From: Lanius collurio
Lineage: Eukaryota > Chordata > Aves > Passeriformes > Laniidae
Assembly (NCBI GenBank): GCA_020086605.1
Contig: JACBWW010000017.1
Location: forward strand, 21,349,573 to 21,413,572
Reading direction: 5' to 3'
DNA length: 64,000 nucleotides
The notes below the pieces were generated by a model. The model saw only the letters and a list, made by a program, of their open reading frames with translations. It was not told where the DNA came from and searched no databases. Of this stretch, positions 53,315 to 64,000 are shown piece after piece. Each line of letters opens with the position of its first letter. The stretch's first letter is position 1. The translations under genes were made by a program, and so were the position numbers.

Positions 53315-55403
53315 CTTACCACTGGTGCTGCTAGCATCTCTGTGTTTGCCAAATGTGACTAGAGGACTCTTACTACTGTGATGTAAGCAGTTAAAAATTT
53401 ATTTATCTAAACTTCCTAATATCAGATATGCTCTTAAAAGGGGAAGGCTATGTATGTTCAGGAACTACACAAGTTTCTTCATGTCCCTGGACAACTAGTA
53501 CAACTGGGGTGGGCACATGTGGAAATGAATAACTGTGTAGATGTTCACAGATTCTCCAGTAAATGTACAATAAATTCTATCCTCGCCACATTTAAGTAAA
53601 ACACAGGAAAATGAATGCTGAAGCATTTCCCAATATTCTTAATGTATGTGTATGTGCAGTCAAATGTGCAAATGCGTAACCATACTTAGGCACAAAAGCA
53701 AATGTATGTACTGTGAACACATGTAAGGATGTGTACATTGGCATTTAATAGTGTGCAGTATATATATAAAAATTGTGGCAAATAGGCATTTAGTTTGCAG
53801 AGCCAAGCAACTGGGTAGTCCAGAATGCAGGTTTCTTGGGCATTCTTAATTTACCCTCTTGAATATGTAGGATGATACAATTTTAATTGCATGATAACAA
53901 CTAGGGCTTTTTTCTTAAACAAATTCTTGCTTTGGCCAGTCAATAGGGGGCAGTTTTTTAACCTTTCTGATTTTTGTCTTATTCCATTCAGTGCTCTGGC
54001 CTCAGATCTCATGTTAGTGCACATGATCAAAATATTACACTGAACACAGAAAAAAACATTAATCCATTTCCAAAGTTTTATTTTGCTGTTGCTTCCCCAA
54101 CAGCATCTTAATATGCCACAGATCTTGATGAACATGTCTCTGCAAAACATCTATTCAGGGTAAAAAATCTATTTTTTTTACAAGATTATTGCCATCTTGC
54201 AAAAGCACTTAAGCACCAGGGAAGAAAGGACAAAAATGTCAGAATGATAACTTTCAGTGAAAGCTGAAAGAGGGAGCTGTGGGAGCCTTTGCATGTGTAG
54301 AGTTTCCCTAAGACTTTCTCCACTCAAAGCACTGGGCCAGTTGACTTAAGCTCTCAGCATTTTGCATTTCAGCCCCCAGGTGTCTCTTGCTGAGCACCCA
54401 GAAAATGAAGCCAACCACTCAAGAGGGAGGAAATTCCAGAATTATGTCATCATGCCTACACGTGGGGAGGGGAAAGGAGCTAATCGTGCCCAGGCAATCC
54501 AAATTCTGGCATTTGCTAACATTTTAGCATTGGCTCACAACCCTATCATTCTTTTAGCTGAATTTCTCTGTGTATGTGTATACATTTCTCTCTGAATTAA
54601 TAAGGACACCTAAAATGTCTAGTCTGCTAAAAACTCTTGCATTGTCTTCTCAGTAAAACTAATTTATTGGTGTTTGTGCCCTTGGAAAAAGGCATGGCAT
54701 GTGTTTTGAAAACCTTTACTTACTTCCATTTATCCCTACTCTGCATTAGAAGCAGGAAAGGGCTCTAGGTAAGCAAATAATTTGATGCCCAAAATTAGGG
54801 AGATCAAGGACTTCTAGAGGACAGGGATAAATTTGTTTCCCTTCAATCTGAAAACTTGCTACTAAATCTCAGGTTCTAAATTTGCTATGTCATCCCTATC
54901 CATTACCAAATTGGAAGTGAAGCATTAAAAAAGCATTGCAACAAGCCTTAAAAATCAGTTGAATATTAGTTTAGGTTTTGTTTGCTGCCTGGAAATTTTC
55001 TCAAACTCTTCATCTTCTGAAACTTTCCTGCACAAGCTGGCAGGTTGGAAACAGGTTAAAAATGGAAGCTGAAATCCATATATAAACATCTGGTTTCAAG
55101 AGCTGGTGCTTTAGAGAATGAAAACTTTTAATGCAAAACTCCCAAAACTTTTTGGGAGCTGGTTTTATCAGTATCTGCTGTTAGTGTGTCTGTGTGTATG
55201 TATCTGTACATTGTTGTGATCCTACCTGGGTGTGCATGGTGCTTGAGGTTAGCAGAGTGCTCACTCCCTGCTGTGCCGGGCACTCACACTTCTCATCCAT
55301 TCCTTGAAACTGGGAGTGCCCCTCTCTTCCACACATCCTCATCTCCACTAGCACCAATGGCAGAAGGACCTTTTTTAACCCCTCCTGTGTTTCACATATT
55401 GGA

Positions 55404-55449
55404 ACTTTACTTTACCTGTGTTTACTACCAGTTTATAATTCCAAAGAAG
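55404..55449 (+). repeat. Duplicated 46-bp element, copy 1
   Basis: This sequence, starting ACTTTACTTTACCTG and ending TTCCAAAGAAG, matches copy 2 at 57430-57475 at 42 of 46 positions with no gaps. Weaker similarity extends about 12 bp to the left with a one-base gap. The copies are in the same orientation, 2026 bp apart. Confidence 0.85.
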
Positions 55450-55971
55450 AGCAGGAGAGCTCTTCTTGCTGACTCTGCTGTGTTGGATGTTATCTGTCTT
55501 TCAGCCAGTGGACAGAGCAATCCGTTTGTCCTGCCAGACTGAACTGCCCTGGCTTGATCTCTAAAAGTTCTTCTTTAGTCCTTCTGTGTAGGGTACCTAG
55601 GGAAACGTAGGCACCAAAGGGAGGCATCATGAGTACCCTACCATTTTTCCACTTCAAGTTCCATGGTCTGAAAACTCCCTGATAAAGGAGTGGCATTTGT
55701 TAGTAGTGCTTTTAATTCTGGAAATGCCTCCTCATCCATGCTGGATTTCTCCTCTCTTTCAAGCTTGTGAAGCACATAGTTTTCCATCTTTCCGGGTGGC
55801 TGGGGAGATGAGCTTTCTCTTCCTCCCCACTGCAGTCACTAGCAGTAAGGAGAGTGATGGCAGATTTTATGCCAAAATTTCCTCATTTTTCCAATAGGGA
55901 AAAGCAAATCTTTCCATGCAGAGACACTACCTTACAGTATGTGACTAGGCTATGATCTCCAGCCAAGATAC

Positions 55972-56063
55972 CACAGAATCACAAGAGTCACAGAATATTC
56001 TGACTTGGAAGGGACCCATGAAGATCATCAAATCCAGCTCCTAAGTGAATGGCCCATATGGCA
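55972..56063 (-). mobile_element. CR1: CR1 LINE, short 3' end fragment of songbird type
   Basis: The + strand begins CACAGAATCACAAGAGTCAC, then ATATTCTGACTTGGAAGGGA, CCCATGAAGATCATCAAATC and 'AGTGAATGGCCCATATGG'. This variant, with ATATTCTG directly before the 'TTGGAAGGGACCCA' core, is one I associate with passerines. It is about 1.5 kb upstream of the coding exon and lies antisense to it. Confidence 0.9.
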
Positions 56064-57101
56064 GCTAGCAACATGTCCCCTCTGGGCTTCTGGGAGAAGT
56101 CCTAGGGTAGGCAGTGTGGTGGGAATAGTATGGTGCTGATTACGCTATTGAAAACAAAATACAGCTGCATGTTCCTATTGGTGGAATGCAACCACCATCT
56201 CACAAGAAGCCAGGACTGATTGCAGCCAGCCTTCACAGGAGAAGGTTCCAGTTACCAACCTGCTGGAGAATAATATGTTTCCCCCTTAACATGGCAGGTT
56301 AGAATAGGAAGTGTGCCTGGAGAAGCATCATGACATGAGGACCTGTATGATGACAGCAGGTTGCTCAGAAAGCCCCAGAGGAACTGTAGTGTTCCTGATG
56401 GCTGAAAGCCCCAGGGCCAGGACAACATGTGCTCTCCCATGCCATGGACCAATACAGGGCACCAATGATGTTTGCTATGCCTTGCTATGCCAAGGTAGTG
56501 TGTCAAGCTCCAAAATAAGTGCAACATAATTCTTCCATAGCCCATGGATTCACTCATCCTAATTGTTAAATACATTCAGGACCAGCTCTATTTTCAGTCC
56601 TTGTAGTTCACAAAATCTGGAAAGCTGTGTGTCTTGATCCTCTCAAGAATGTGAGTGGGTTGGGTGCCAGCCTGGGGCACAGGGAATATAGATCATATTG
56701 CTGTAACTGGTAACAAGTAATGAGGGCTGGGTAGACTTCAAGCCATTTTGGTTCATCACTGTCTTTCCAGCTCTGCTTGTATTATGTTTTGGTCTGGGCA
56801 ATTGGAACCCTTGTAACTTCAGAGAAACATCAAGGAGTGAATGGTTTGCCCTTAAAATGAGAACATGTGGGTGTGGGGAGAGAGGGAGAGGGAGAGATGC
56901 ATTTACATAGGTCAGGAAAGGTCATTAAAACATCTGGCAGTAGTAACTTGACAGTGTGTCAAATTTTAGTGTTCATTAAATTTGTATTAATGCGAGAATG
57001 GTTCCTAAGCTCCATATGCTACTTTTGGTTGCTGTGTTCCCCCAGTTGATGGTGATGACTTTTCAGAACTGTGCCATGCTTGTTTCCGTGCTAGTGGCAT
57101 C

Positions 57102-57114
57102 TGACCTGAGGTCA
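57102..57114. promoter_or_regulatory. Everted nuclear-receptor half-sites (TGACCT-G-AGGTCA)
   Basis: Two consensus AGGTCA half-sites face outward with one base between them, inside a longer perfect palindrome (57099-57117, ATCTGACCT-G-AGGTCAGAT). AGGTCA is the classical half-site for RXR, RAR, TR, VDR, ROR and related receptors. ER1 spacing is less common than DR1-5 or ER6-8, so binding is uncertain. It sits 433 bp upstream of the exon. Confidence 0.4.
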
Positions 57115-57429
57115 GATTTCTGTTTAACCTATTCCTGTAGGTCAAAAGACAAATTAATCTGGTGAGAATTGAATTGGAAATGAGTTGTCTGGATAGCAGG
57201 TGTCCCAGCTGTGGAATAGCTGCCAGGCTGAAACATGTTTGTATCTGTCCTCATGCCATCCCAGAAGTCATATCCGAGGTCAGGAAGATATTCAGTTGAC
57301 ATCTGAGATGGGAAGTTACGGGGAGCAGAAGTGTCAGGTGCCCTGTGTGAGCAGATTATCTTGCAGTCAGGAGGGAAATGTCTGAGACTGTCACTCTGAA
57401 CATAAATGTAGAGGTTCCATGTATTGGGC

Positions 57430-57475
57430 ACTTTGCTTTACCTGGGTTTACTACCAGTTTATAATTTTAAAGAAG
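57430..57475 (+). repeat. Duplicated 46-bp element, copy 2
   Basis: This is the partner of 55404-55449 (42/46 identical). It ends 71 bp before the acceptor of the acidic exon, so it falls where branch-point and upstream splicing elements would be. It contains TTTACTACC, and a nearby TAATTTT could supply a branch adenine; that role is speculative. Confidence 0.85.
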
Positions 57476-57516
57476 TCATACAATTTCCAGGCCCTTTCAA
57501 GAGGAGAATCTCACAA

Positions 57517-57546
57517 ATCTTTTTCTTCCTTTTTTTCTTTTTTCAG
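57517..57546 (+). promoter_or_regulatory. 3' splice site (polypyrimidine tract and CAG acceptor)
   Basis: About 27 bases that are almost all C or T precede TTTTTTCAG directly before the acidic exon. There is no other AG within the tract, so the branch-to-acceptor scan would stop at 57546. An AG two bases later (57547-57548) could act as an alternative acceptor but would shift the frame by two. Confidence 0.7.
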
Positions 57547-57636
57547 AGGATGAAGATGATGAAGAGATGGTGGAGCCAAAAGCACAGGATGACTTAGAGA
57601 CAGAAAATCAGGACCAGAAGCAGGAAGTGAAAGAAG
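57547..57636 (+). CDS. Internal coding exon (90 nt, acidic peptide), possibly from a MACROD2-like gene
   Basis: This is the only stretch with a full exon signature. It has a pyrimidine-rich tract from about 57517 to 57543 ending in TTTTTTCAG, an open frame, and a donor AAG|GTACTT. The exon begins with the last two bases of a split codon (AG) and ends with the first base of the next (G), so it is phase 1-1 and 30 codons long. The peptide reads (E)DEDDEEMVEPKAQ followed by DDLETENQDQKQEVKE. About half the residues are D, E or Q; there are no cysteines, no aromatic residues and only two large hydrophobic ones besides Met (Leu and Val, Val twice), which suggests a disordered linker or tail. The frame stays open upstream to a TAA at 57468 and downstream to a TGA at 57723, so intron retention would add a short tail and stop. 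The order acidic run, Met, then K-Q-x-V-x-E is similar to the segment after the macro domain of MACROD2 as I remember it, but low-complexity acidic peptides match many proteins. Exon status is likely; gene identity is tentative. Confidence 0.72.
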
Positions 57637-57642
57637 GTACTT
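57637..57642 (+). promoter_or_regulatory. 5' splice site (GTACTT)
   Basis: The donor is AAG|GTACTT. Positions -1 G and +1/+2 GT fit the vertebrate consensus, but +4 C and +5 T replace the usual A and G. That makes it a weak donor. Together with the symmetric exon phase this fits a cassette exon that may be skipped in some transcripts; the skipping itself is inference. Confidence 0.6.
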
Positions 57643-58820
57643 TAAAAAATGAAAAGGATTATGTCAGATGTTTAACGGACTGGATCTTGCCAGTAGTTAC
57701 TCTCATAAGTAGTTTCCATTATTGAGAACACTGAAATTGAAACAGTCCTCAGTTTCATTGATTCAAAACTGTATGAGTAGCATAGAAGCAGAAAAGTGTA
57801 TCCCTGTGACCCCGCTGATAGGCCTGAGAAGATTGTGAAATACGTGAGACTTGAGTTGTTTAGAAGAAGCTACATGTCCTTATAATTCGAAAATAAAGTA
57901 GAGATTCTTGGATCCCAATACTGGTACTAATTTTTCCTTTGGCTCAAATACTCTGCTTATGTGAAATATTTAAAATGAGAAAGCCAGGCAATCCAGCAGC
58001 TCTATAAAGTTCATTAGTCTTCAAAGGTACTTGGAGCCCATAACTGTCTGCCTGCTTGAGAGGAGCAAACTTAAACCTAGTGGTAGTCAGGAATCTTCCA
58101 GAAGAAAATAATTTCACTTGAAAGATATTATCTGTCAAAATCAAAATGTTTTTTGGGAATTGCCTCAAGGAACTTAAAAAACCCCCCTGAAGCCAGACAG
58201 GTCCAGCCCTTCTGTCCACTGCTCTGTATTGAGATGTTCTGCATGGTTACAAAAATTCAGGTTACTGCTTGCTTCTGGTGCAGACAAAAGACACTTGCTT
58301 AAGTCATACATGTCACAACTGGATGTTGTAGATATGCTTGGTGTCTCTTTTCCTTATCTTGGACCTGCCCTAGCTTTCAAATTAGAAGGAGGATGTGAAA
58401 TTTGATCTTCCTTATTCAGAAATTTACAAGACTATTGGCTATTCTAATGTATCAATGCCTTCAACAGTCAGTGCTCACCCCTGTATTGAACAGGGAAAAG
58501 GAACTGGAATAGCAGCAGCTCCAGGATGGAAGGAAATGGGTGTCTTCTCCAGCATTCCTTACTTTGTATAGCCAGGACTGCTCAAAATTCTGTTTAGCTT
58601 CTTCAAAGATAGTTTACTTCTTCAGGTAGGACCTAAGTAATTTCTTGCTATGGTGATCATTACCAGGATAATTCTGTGAGCTTGGGTTTTCCCAAATAAT
58701 CTCACTAGGGGGAAAGTATGGAATCATTTTACATGGAAGCCCATGAAATCTTTAACTGGGAATACAGCAGCAGATGCTTATTTCTCATCCAGGGAGACTG
58801 GTATCTTTTCATCAGTATCC

Positions 58821-58838
58821 AAAAAAAAAAAAAAAAAA
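58821..58838 (+). repeat. Poly-A tract (18 A)
   Basis: Eighteen consecutive A inside the intron downstream of the acidic exon. No adjacent retrotransposed sequence is recognisable. Confidence 0.9.
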
Positions 58839-61800
58839 GAATCTGGTGCACAGTGCCCACATTTGCTGTCCTCACCCACTGAAATGAGCTGCAGTACCAC
58901 CTATACCATTTTGATTACAAATTGATCTTTCTTCCCTTTTAAGAGCATCATGGAAATCACCTGTGCCATAAGTCCTGCAGTGTTCATTGCTCGTTTAGGT
59001 CCTTGTAGAAATATAGAGACAGAAACTCATCATTCTGCTTCTCCCACTGGCCCCAGCCACTGATACCATGGGCAGAGGGGAGCAGTGGGGACAGCAGGAA
59101 CAGGATTCAGGCAGGTCTGCAAAGGTGGAACGAAGGACATGAGCAAGAAATGTGGCAACAGAAAAACTTCATTTTTCATGAAAACTACCCTTCTTTCCAA
59201 AGTTGTGAGGTCAACTGACATATGGGCTTTTGCTGTCACTGGCCTAACACAGTATCTCTTTTACTAATGGCAACAGAAAGCCTTAAAAACCTCTACCACT
59301 GCACCCCGGGCATAAGCACTATCCTGAGTTGCTGAATGTCCCTGTAATATTCAACTTACAGCTTATCCCACACCCATTTATTCCCACAGAAAAGTGATGC
59401 TAATGCTTGTACATGGGGAGAAAGCACAAATTCCTGCAAGAAGAGAAAAAGGAAAAAATCAAAATACAACCCTGAACTGATTTATTTCACTTCTTTAATG
59501 GGCTTTCAAGTTAGCCTTTTATGTACTTTGCTCATCAACCACCACTGCCAACATCTTTTATTTCTTTGCTGTGTTTTAGTCAGAGGGCAGTTCTCCCCTT
59601 CTCTGCTTAGCACGCCCTCAGGAGCAGTAGATCATCTGGGCTGGTTTAGCACTGGTATCAGACACACAAACTGCAGGCACAGCTTGCTCTAGCAGCACCA
59701 GCTTTGTGAGGTGCTAACATTTGACTGGGTTCAAGGAAGAAGGAAACATGGTCATTGCCTAATATAAAGTGAACTTCACCTGTAGTATGTGTTGTGGTGG
59801 ATAAAATAGTGTCATACTGGTGGCAGGCATTAAATGCTGTGAACCAATGAAGCCATAGTCCCCAAAGTGACATGGAACGGAGTCCCGTTTTTTGGTGTTT
59901 GGTGTCATTCTCTCCCTGTTGGCTTTAGCCCTTTTGCCTACAAAATCCCATTTTCCTCTCTGTTGTAATCACCCTTCTCATGTTCTGAGCAACATTCAAA
60001 GTTTGAAGCCATCGTTTGTGTTTCATGGAAGTGATTAAAACCATGTTACAAGTCAAACAGGAGTTTAGAAGAACATTTCCTGTCGGTGCTGCATTCTGTG
60101 TGCCTACTCAGAATTAATAGCTTTTCTGCAAATTAGCACATAATGGGTTAAAAGCATGTTTATGTTGGCATTAAGTACTCTGGCTTCTTTTTCTCTGCAA
60201 GGCAAGACAATATTTTGCAAACTTTTTAAAGAATCTCTAATAGACATTATAGTGGCGCCATTCACACTGCTATATAGTAGTTAAGGCTGTGTCAGCACTT
60301 CCATTATGAATCCTGTTTTTCAGGGATTTATAACCCAGCCGTAAAAATTTGCTCTGGGCTGAAATTTGGTTTCAGCTCAGGGAGCACATTTTTTAACAGA
60401 TTAAAAAAAAATCAGCATGGCCTTTTTGAGTTATAGGAGTGTTAAGAAAAAATCCATGGGAGAGAGAAGTGCAGGGAGAGAAAAGCAGACCATTTTTTCA
60501 TGAATATAATTCAAAAAATAGGTCGGGATAAAAAATAAAGGGTGGATCCAGTCTGTTCAATCTCCCTCTCCAAGCCAACAGGACAAGAGTGCTCTATTTT
60601 TATAATGGTATTATAAGAGGAAACGTGATTTTTTTTCTACATGGTTTATAGTTAATTCAATTTAATTTTTCAGATGTTTATTGCATGCCTTATTTCCTCA
60701 TCTTCCTCCTGCACACCCCCGAGTTGCTCTATGGGGTTTGGTGGGATTATTCAGCAGTCATGGGTGTTTGCAGGGTCTGACCTGGGTTCTGAACATGTCT
60801 CTGCATCACTGTAAGACACACAGTGAACCTGCACTGGGGCAGCCTGTCTGGCACGGCACCTCTTGCAGACCTTCACTGCCATGGAGGTTCAAAGGGCAGA
60901 GGAACAGCTTGAGCCCCCTAAAGGGGAGTGACAGATGAAGAACTGGCTTGTTGACCCCTTGAAGTGTATGAAGCCTTGGGACCATCTTGTGCCTCTTCTG
61001 TGGGGCTGCCTCTTGCCACCCAGGTCTCGGGTGCACATTCTCCCCATTGTTTTTGGAAGAACCGAGTGTGGGATACCTGACGGTGAACTGGGCTGGGCTT
61101 TGCCTGTTCCCAGCCTCTCCCGACCACATGAACAAGAGACTGGTCCCAAACTGTGGCATCAAGCGGGATGGGGCTTTCCACCACCAGAGAGCTCTGGAGC
61201 CCTACCTGAGGCTCCTCCTTGTGTCAGTAGAAACCACATGAACAACAGAACGGGCTAGGTCTTGAAAGGGGGCCTCAACCTGCATTTATCTGAAGCCATG
61301 GGCATACCCACAGAAACTTGCATGAAAGGCTGTGATGGGAAAGGCTGGGATCTGCAGCTCCAAAGACCTGCTGTGCCCCACTCTTGCCCTGGCCCTGTGC
61401 ATGGGCCTCAGGTCCACAGAGCAGGCTGGGCTGGTGGGGATGGTTTTGCTCTTGACAGCTCAGGCATCAGTATTGGAAAAGCAAGACAGGTTGTGGTGAG
61501 GTTTGTCGTGGCCAGAAATGCCACAGTTTCACTGCCACCAACACCACAGGGAGCTCAGGTGCGCTGACCCATCCTCACAGCCAGCTCAGGCATGCTCAGG
61601 GATGGCATCCAGCATGGCCCCTGGAGAACCACAGGGAGTGGGAACAGCCCTGCCTGGCACAAATTCAAATTTAAGGCTATGCTGCTCCAGAATCAAAAAA
61701 TCCCTGAATAAGGCTTGAAATCTTCCTTTTTTTATATGTTTGGCGGTTATTCCATGAAGGGGCTTGCCAGCACAACAAAGACATGACATATATCACGCCA

Positions 61801-62269
61801 TGGTATGGCACATAGCAAAGCAGGATGTGGCATATATCAAGCCTGACATGAAGGTGCAAAGCACTAGAAGAACAGGAGGATCACAAGGTATCAGCAGTCA
61901 AGGACTGAAGGCTGCTGAGAGCCACTTCACACCTTGCAGTTCTCACCCTGTACCTTTCAGCCGTCCTCCCTCATCAGCACATCTAAAGTTTACATGGATT
62001 TAAACAGATGCTGAAAGAAATAATATAGCTCTTAAGGGGTTTTAATAATCTCCTTCTGTCTCTCATTATATCTCTAGGTTGATAACAAGGCTGCTTCCTG
62101 CTTTGCTGTTTTTATTAGTTTACTCTTTCTTTCATTCACTTACTCCTTTTGGTCTTTTTCTTTTGGTTTGGTTTTTTTTTTTTTCCTTTAATGGACTTAA
62201 CTTCTCTTGTCAGGTTTTTAGAATTTCTGAGATTCCAGGAGAATTTTTTATACATTTATTTAAATGCAG

Positions 62270-62390
62270 GTGGTTTTTTGGTTTGTTTTTTGTTTGTTTG
62301 TTTGTTTGTTTTGGTTTGTTTTGGTTTGTTTTGTTTTTTTTTTTTTTGTTTTGTTTTGTTGTGGTTTTTTTGTTTTTTGGGTTTTTTTTT
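62270..62390 (+). repeat. T/G-rich low-complexity tract with (TTTG)n core
   Basis: About 120 bp made almost only of T and G, including TTTG units at 62290-62310 and several T-runs. Open frames of 111-124 codons pass through it but encode only Phe, Leu, Val, Cys, Trp and Gly-type low-complexity sequence. They are not genes. Confidence 0.92.
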
Positions 62391-64000
62391 AATATTTTTA
62401 ATGGTTTTTTTTAACTCCCTTGGGAGAAGACTCAAATCCTGGTACTTGAATATTTGTAAATTTGATCCTACACTATTATCTCACCTATTTATGTTTTATT
62501 TACTAAAAACCTGCTTCTGCTGAACAAGAACAATTCTGCAGCAATTTTATTAAAGATTCAAGAAGATGTTTTAATATATTTTTTGTTTTTTTCTTTCTGT
62601 TTTGTCCAAAGAAATTTATGGACAAAGGACCTGATGCAAAATATGATATTTCTGAGGATTATGTTAAGTCATGTGAAATGATAAAATGTTCCTATTTTTT
62701 GTAAATAAGCCTTGAATAAATTGGCTGTTTTCACATAATTTTCAATTATTGTTTCATATTCTAGACCTTCCTGTTCAAGCACAAGAATATAACATCTTTC
62801 ATTACAGATACACCTCACAATTTCTTTCTCTGCGGTATCCTCTGTGCATATATTGCTCTGTACAGCAATTTAACTTTAAATGTAAATTCCATTTTATTTT
62901 GTACAGTATTATACATCAGCATGAACACAGGGCTTCTTTGATACATGTGGTTGACATCACAGCCCCAGAGCCACTTGGAGAGCAGGCTGCTGGTGGGTGC
63001 AGAATCCCATCAATGTCTTGGTATGTTCGTGGACAGACAGGATGCCTGCTGGTCCAGTTGGGCAGGACTTGGTGGCTGCCCCATGGGTCCTGCTGCCATG
63101 AGCTGTGCAGGGGCACATCTGGGTTCAGGGCTTCCAGGTAGGATCAGAGCACAGGCACGACAGTTCATTACGAAGCTGTGGTGTCAAAACAAGAGCAAAC
63201 TATGGAGCTTCCTTTGCAGGAGTTTTCATTGCACTCCAGGCAATAAGCATGTAACTTTTAGCAGTGGTAAACTACACACTGCACTGGGCTTTGTTCAGCA
63301 CAGAAGGTTAGTTGTGGTTGGTTTGGGTTTTATGCCAGGGAGAGCAGATACTTGATGACAAGTGCTGTATTCTTGCAGGGAATTTCTGAAAATATTGTCA
63401 CATCACATAGGTCTCTGTGACAAAACAAAACAAAAACCCACTTTGATCAACTACTTAAGTTTCTCAGTTTTCCTTGAAGAGAGCCTGTGTCTCTTGAAAG
63501 CTGAGATCAAAGTCACTGTAAGCTCCCAGATCGGAAGAAAAATTGCAGAAAATTACATAGATTCTTTTTATTTTATTTGAGGTAATGGACAGACAGGGAG
63601 AAGGAACAAGGAGAAAATGGAAATGGCTCTGAAAGATAAATGGTTAGAAAACCTCCATATTTGAAAGAACAAACCTGTCTGTTTGGGGTTTTTTGCTTAT
63701 ACTTCATGTATTTACAGTAGTTATAGCAATGTTTTACACTGGAAAAAGTAATGATGTTAACATTCTTGTAAGAAGAGATTGCCTCAAATAAAACTTCAGA
63801 GGCAGCCGAATGAAAGAAGAAAATAAGGCTAAAATATGAAGCTTAATTTTGCCAGGGGGCATCTGGTGTGTCAGTCAGATGAATGAGGTAAGCTGATTTA
63901 TGCCCTAAAAACTTTAGCCAAGGTGTTCCTGATGGTTTAATAGACTGCTGGCCTCCCACAGATCATTGCTAACTGCAAGGGAGATTTTGCTGAGGTAGAA

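Larger units (their letters stand above)
39561..55971. other. Long non-coding stretch, no gene seen
   Basis: The stretch holds the tandem repeat at 40258, the G-rich islet at 46981, the perfect hairpin at 53273 and copy 1 of the 46-bp duplication at 55404. No exon is supported. Open frames are at most about 123 codons; the longest are in the G-rich islet and are explained by its composition. Confidence 0.65.
56064..57546 (+). other. Proximal intron upstream of the acidic exon
   Basis: The last 1.5 kb before the acceptor contains a purine tract (56874-56900), the everted AGGTCA palindrome (57099-57117) and copy 2 of the 46-bp duplication (57430-57475). It then turns pyrimidine-rich into the splice acceptor. 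Confidence 0.6.
57643..64000 (+). other. Intron downstream of the acidic exon, no further exon seen
   Basis: No second exon with splice signals is visible in 6.3 kb. Contents are the poly-A tract at 58821, a possible conserved element at 59995-60380, a moderately GC-rich segment at 60680-61680 with overlapping chance frames on both strands (up to 118 codons), and the T/G-rich tract at 62270-62390. Confidence 0.6.

Noticed and set aside
55501..55542. Possible exon after CTTTCAG at 55504
   Set aside because: The following sequence has no similarity to the acidic exon and no clear donor. Kept only as a comparison point for the duplicated 46-bp element.
60806..61567. Nested open frames on both strands (up to 118 codons)
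   Set aside because: They sit in a GC-richer segment with few stops; no shared domain, no splice signals and mutually incompatible frames.
62079..62523. 111- and 124-codon Phe-rich frames resembling membrane proteins
   Set aside because: They are translations of the T/G-rich low-complexity tract.
1..64000. CRISPR arrays, tRNA or rRNA genes, prokaryotic operons, intact transposons or retroviral genes
   Set aside because: No regularly spaced repeats, cloverleaf with A/B boxes, conserved rRNA words, or long reverse transcriptase, transposase or gag/pol-like frames were found on either strand.

Overview
This window looks like a non-coding, mostly intronic stretch of a bird genome, with one convincing coding exon near its right end. 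The bird assignment rests on repeats. Four fragments resemble the 3' end of the CR1 LINE, with the characteristic 'tcatagaat / ggttggaaggga / atcatca' and 'cttccaaccct...attctgtga' sequence. One is a short piece of the form common in songbirds. A fifth, longer block at about 7888-8730 matches an LTR-like repeat that I recognise from songbird and other neoavian genomes. There are no mammalian Alu or B1-type SINEs, repeat density is low, and introns are AT-rich with few CpGs. Nothing resembles a bacterium, plasmid or virus: there are no closely packed ORFs, operons or ribosome binding sites, and no open frame exceeds 160 codons.

Layout. 1-57546 has no exon I can support. It holds the LTR-like repeat (7888-8730), CR1 fragments at 11805-12056 (-), 15658-15750 (-), 17240-17379 (+) and 55972-56063 (-), two much older CR1-like remnants (about 23020-23250 and 39463-39560), homopolymer tracts, small tandem duplications and several perfect inverted repeats. 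Two CpG-richer islets stand out, at 3558-3655 and 46981-47260; the second carries a canonical G-quadruplex motif. At 57547-57636 there is a 90-nt exon on the + strand with a long pyrimidine tract, CAG acceptor and GTACTT donor. It encodes about 30 very acidic residues and is symmetric (phase 1 to phase 1), so it could be skipped without a frameshift. 57637-64000 is again non-coding, with a T/G-rich low-complexity tract at 62270-62390.

Interpretation. The simplest reading is a long intron, one small exon, and the start of the next intron of a large, sparsely exonic gene on the + strand. The acidic peptide resembles the disordered tail that follows the macro domain of MACROD2, a gene known for very long introns. 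That is a hypothesis, not a firm identification. I did not find an undescribed system. The observations most worth checking are the exon, the 46-bp sequence duplicated about 2 kb apart and lying just upstream of it, a consensus everted nuclear-receptor site 433 bp upstream, two long perfect hairpins (53273-53314 and 32259-32307), and the G-quadruplex islet.
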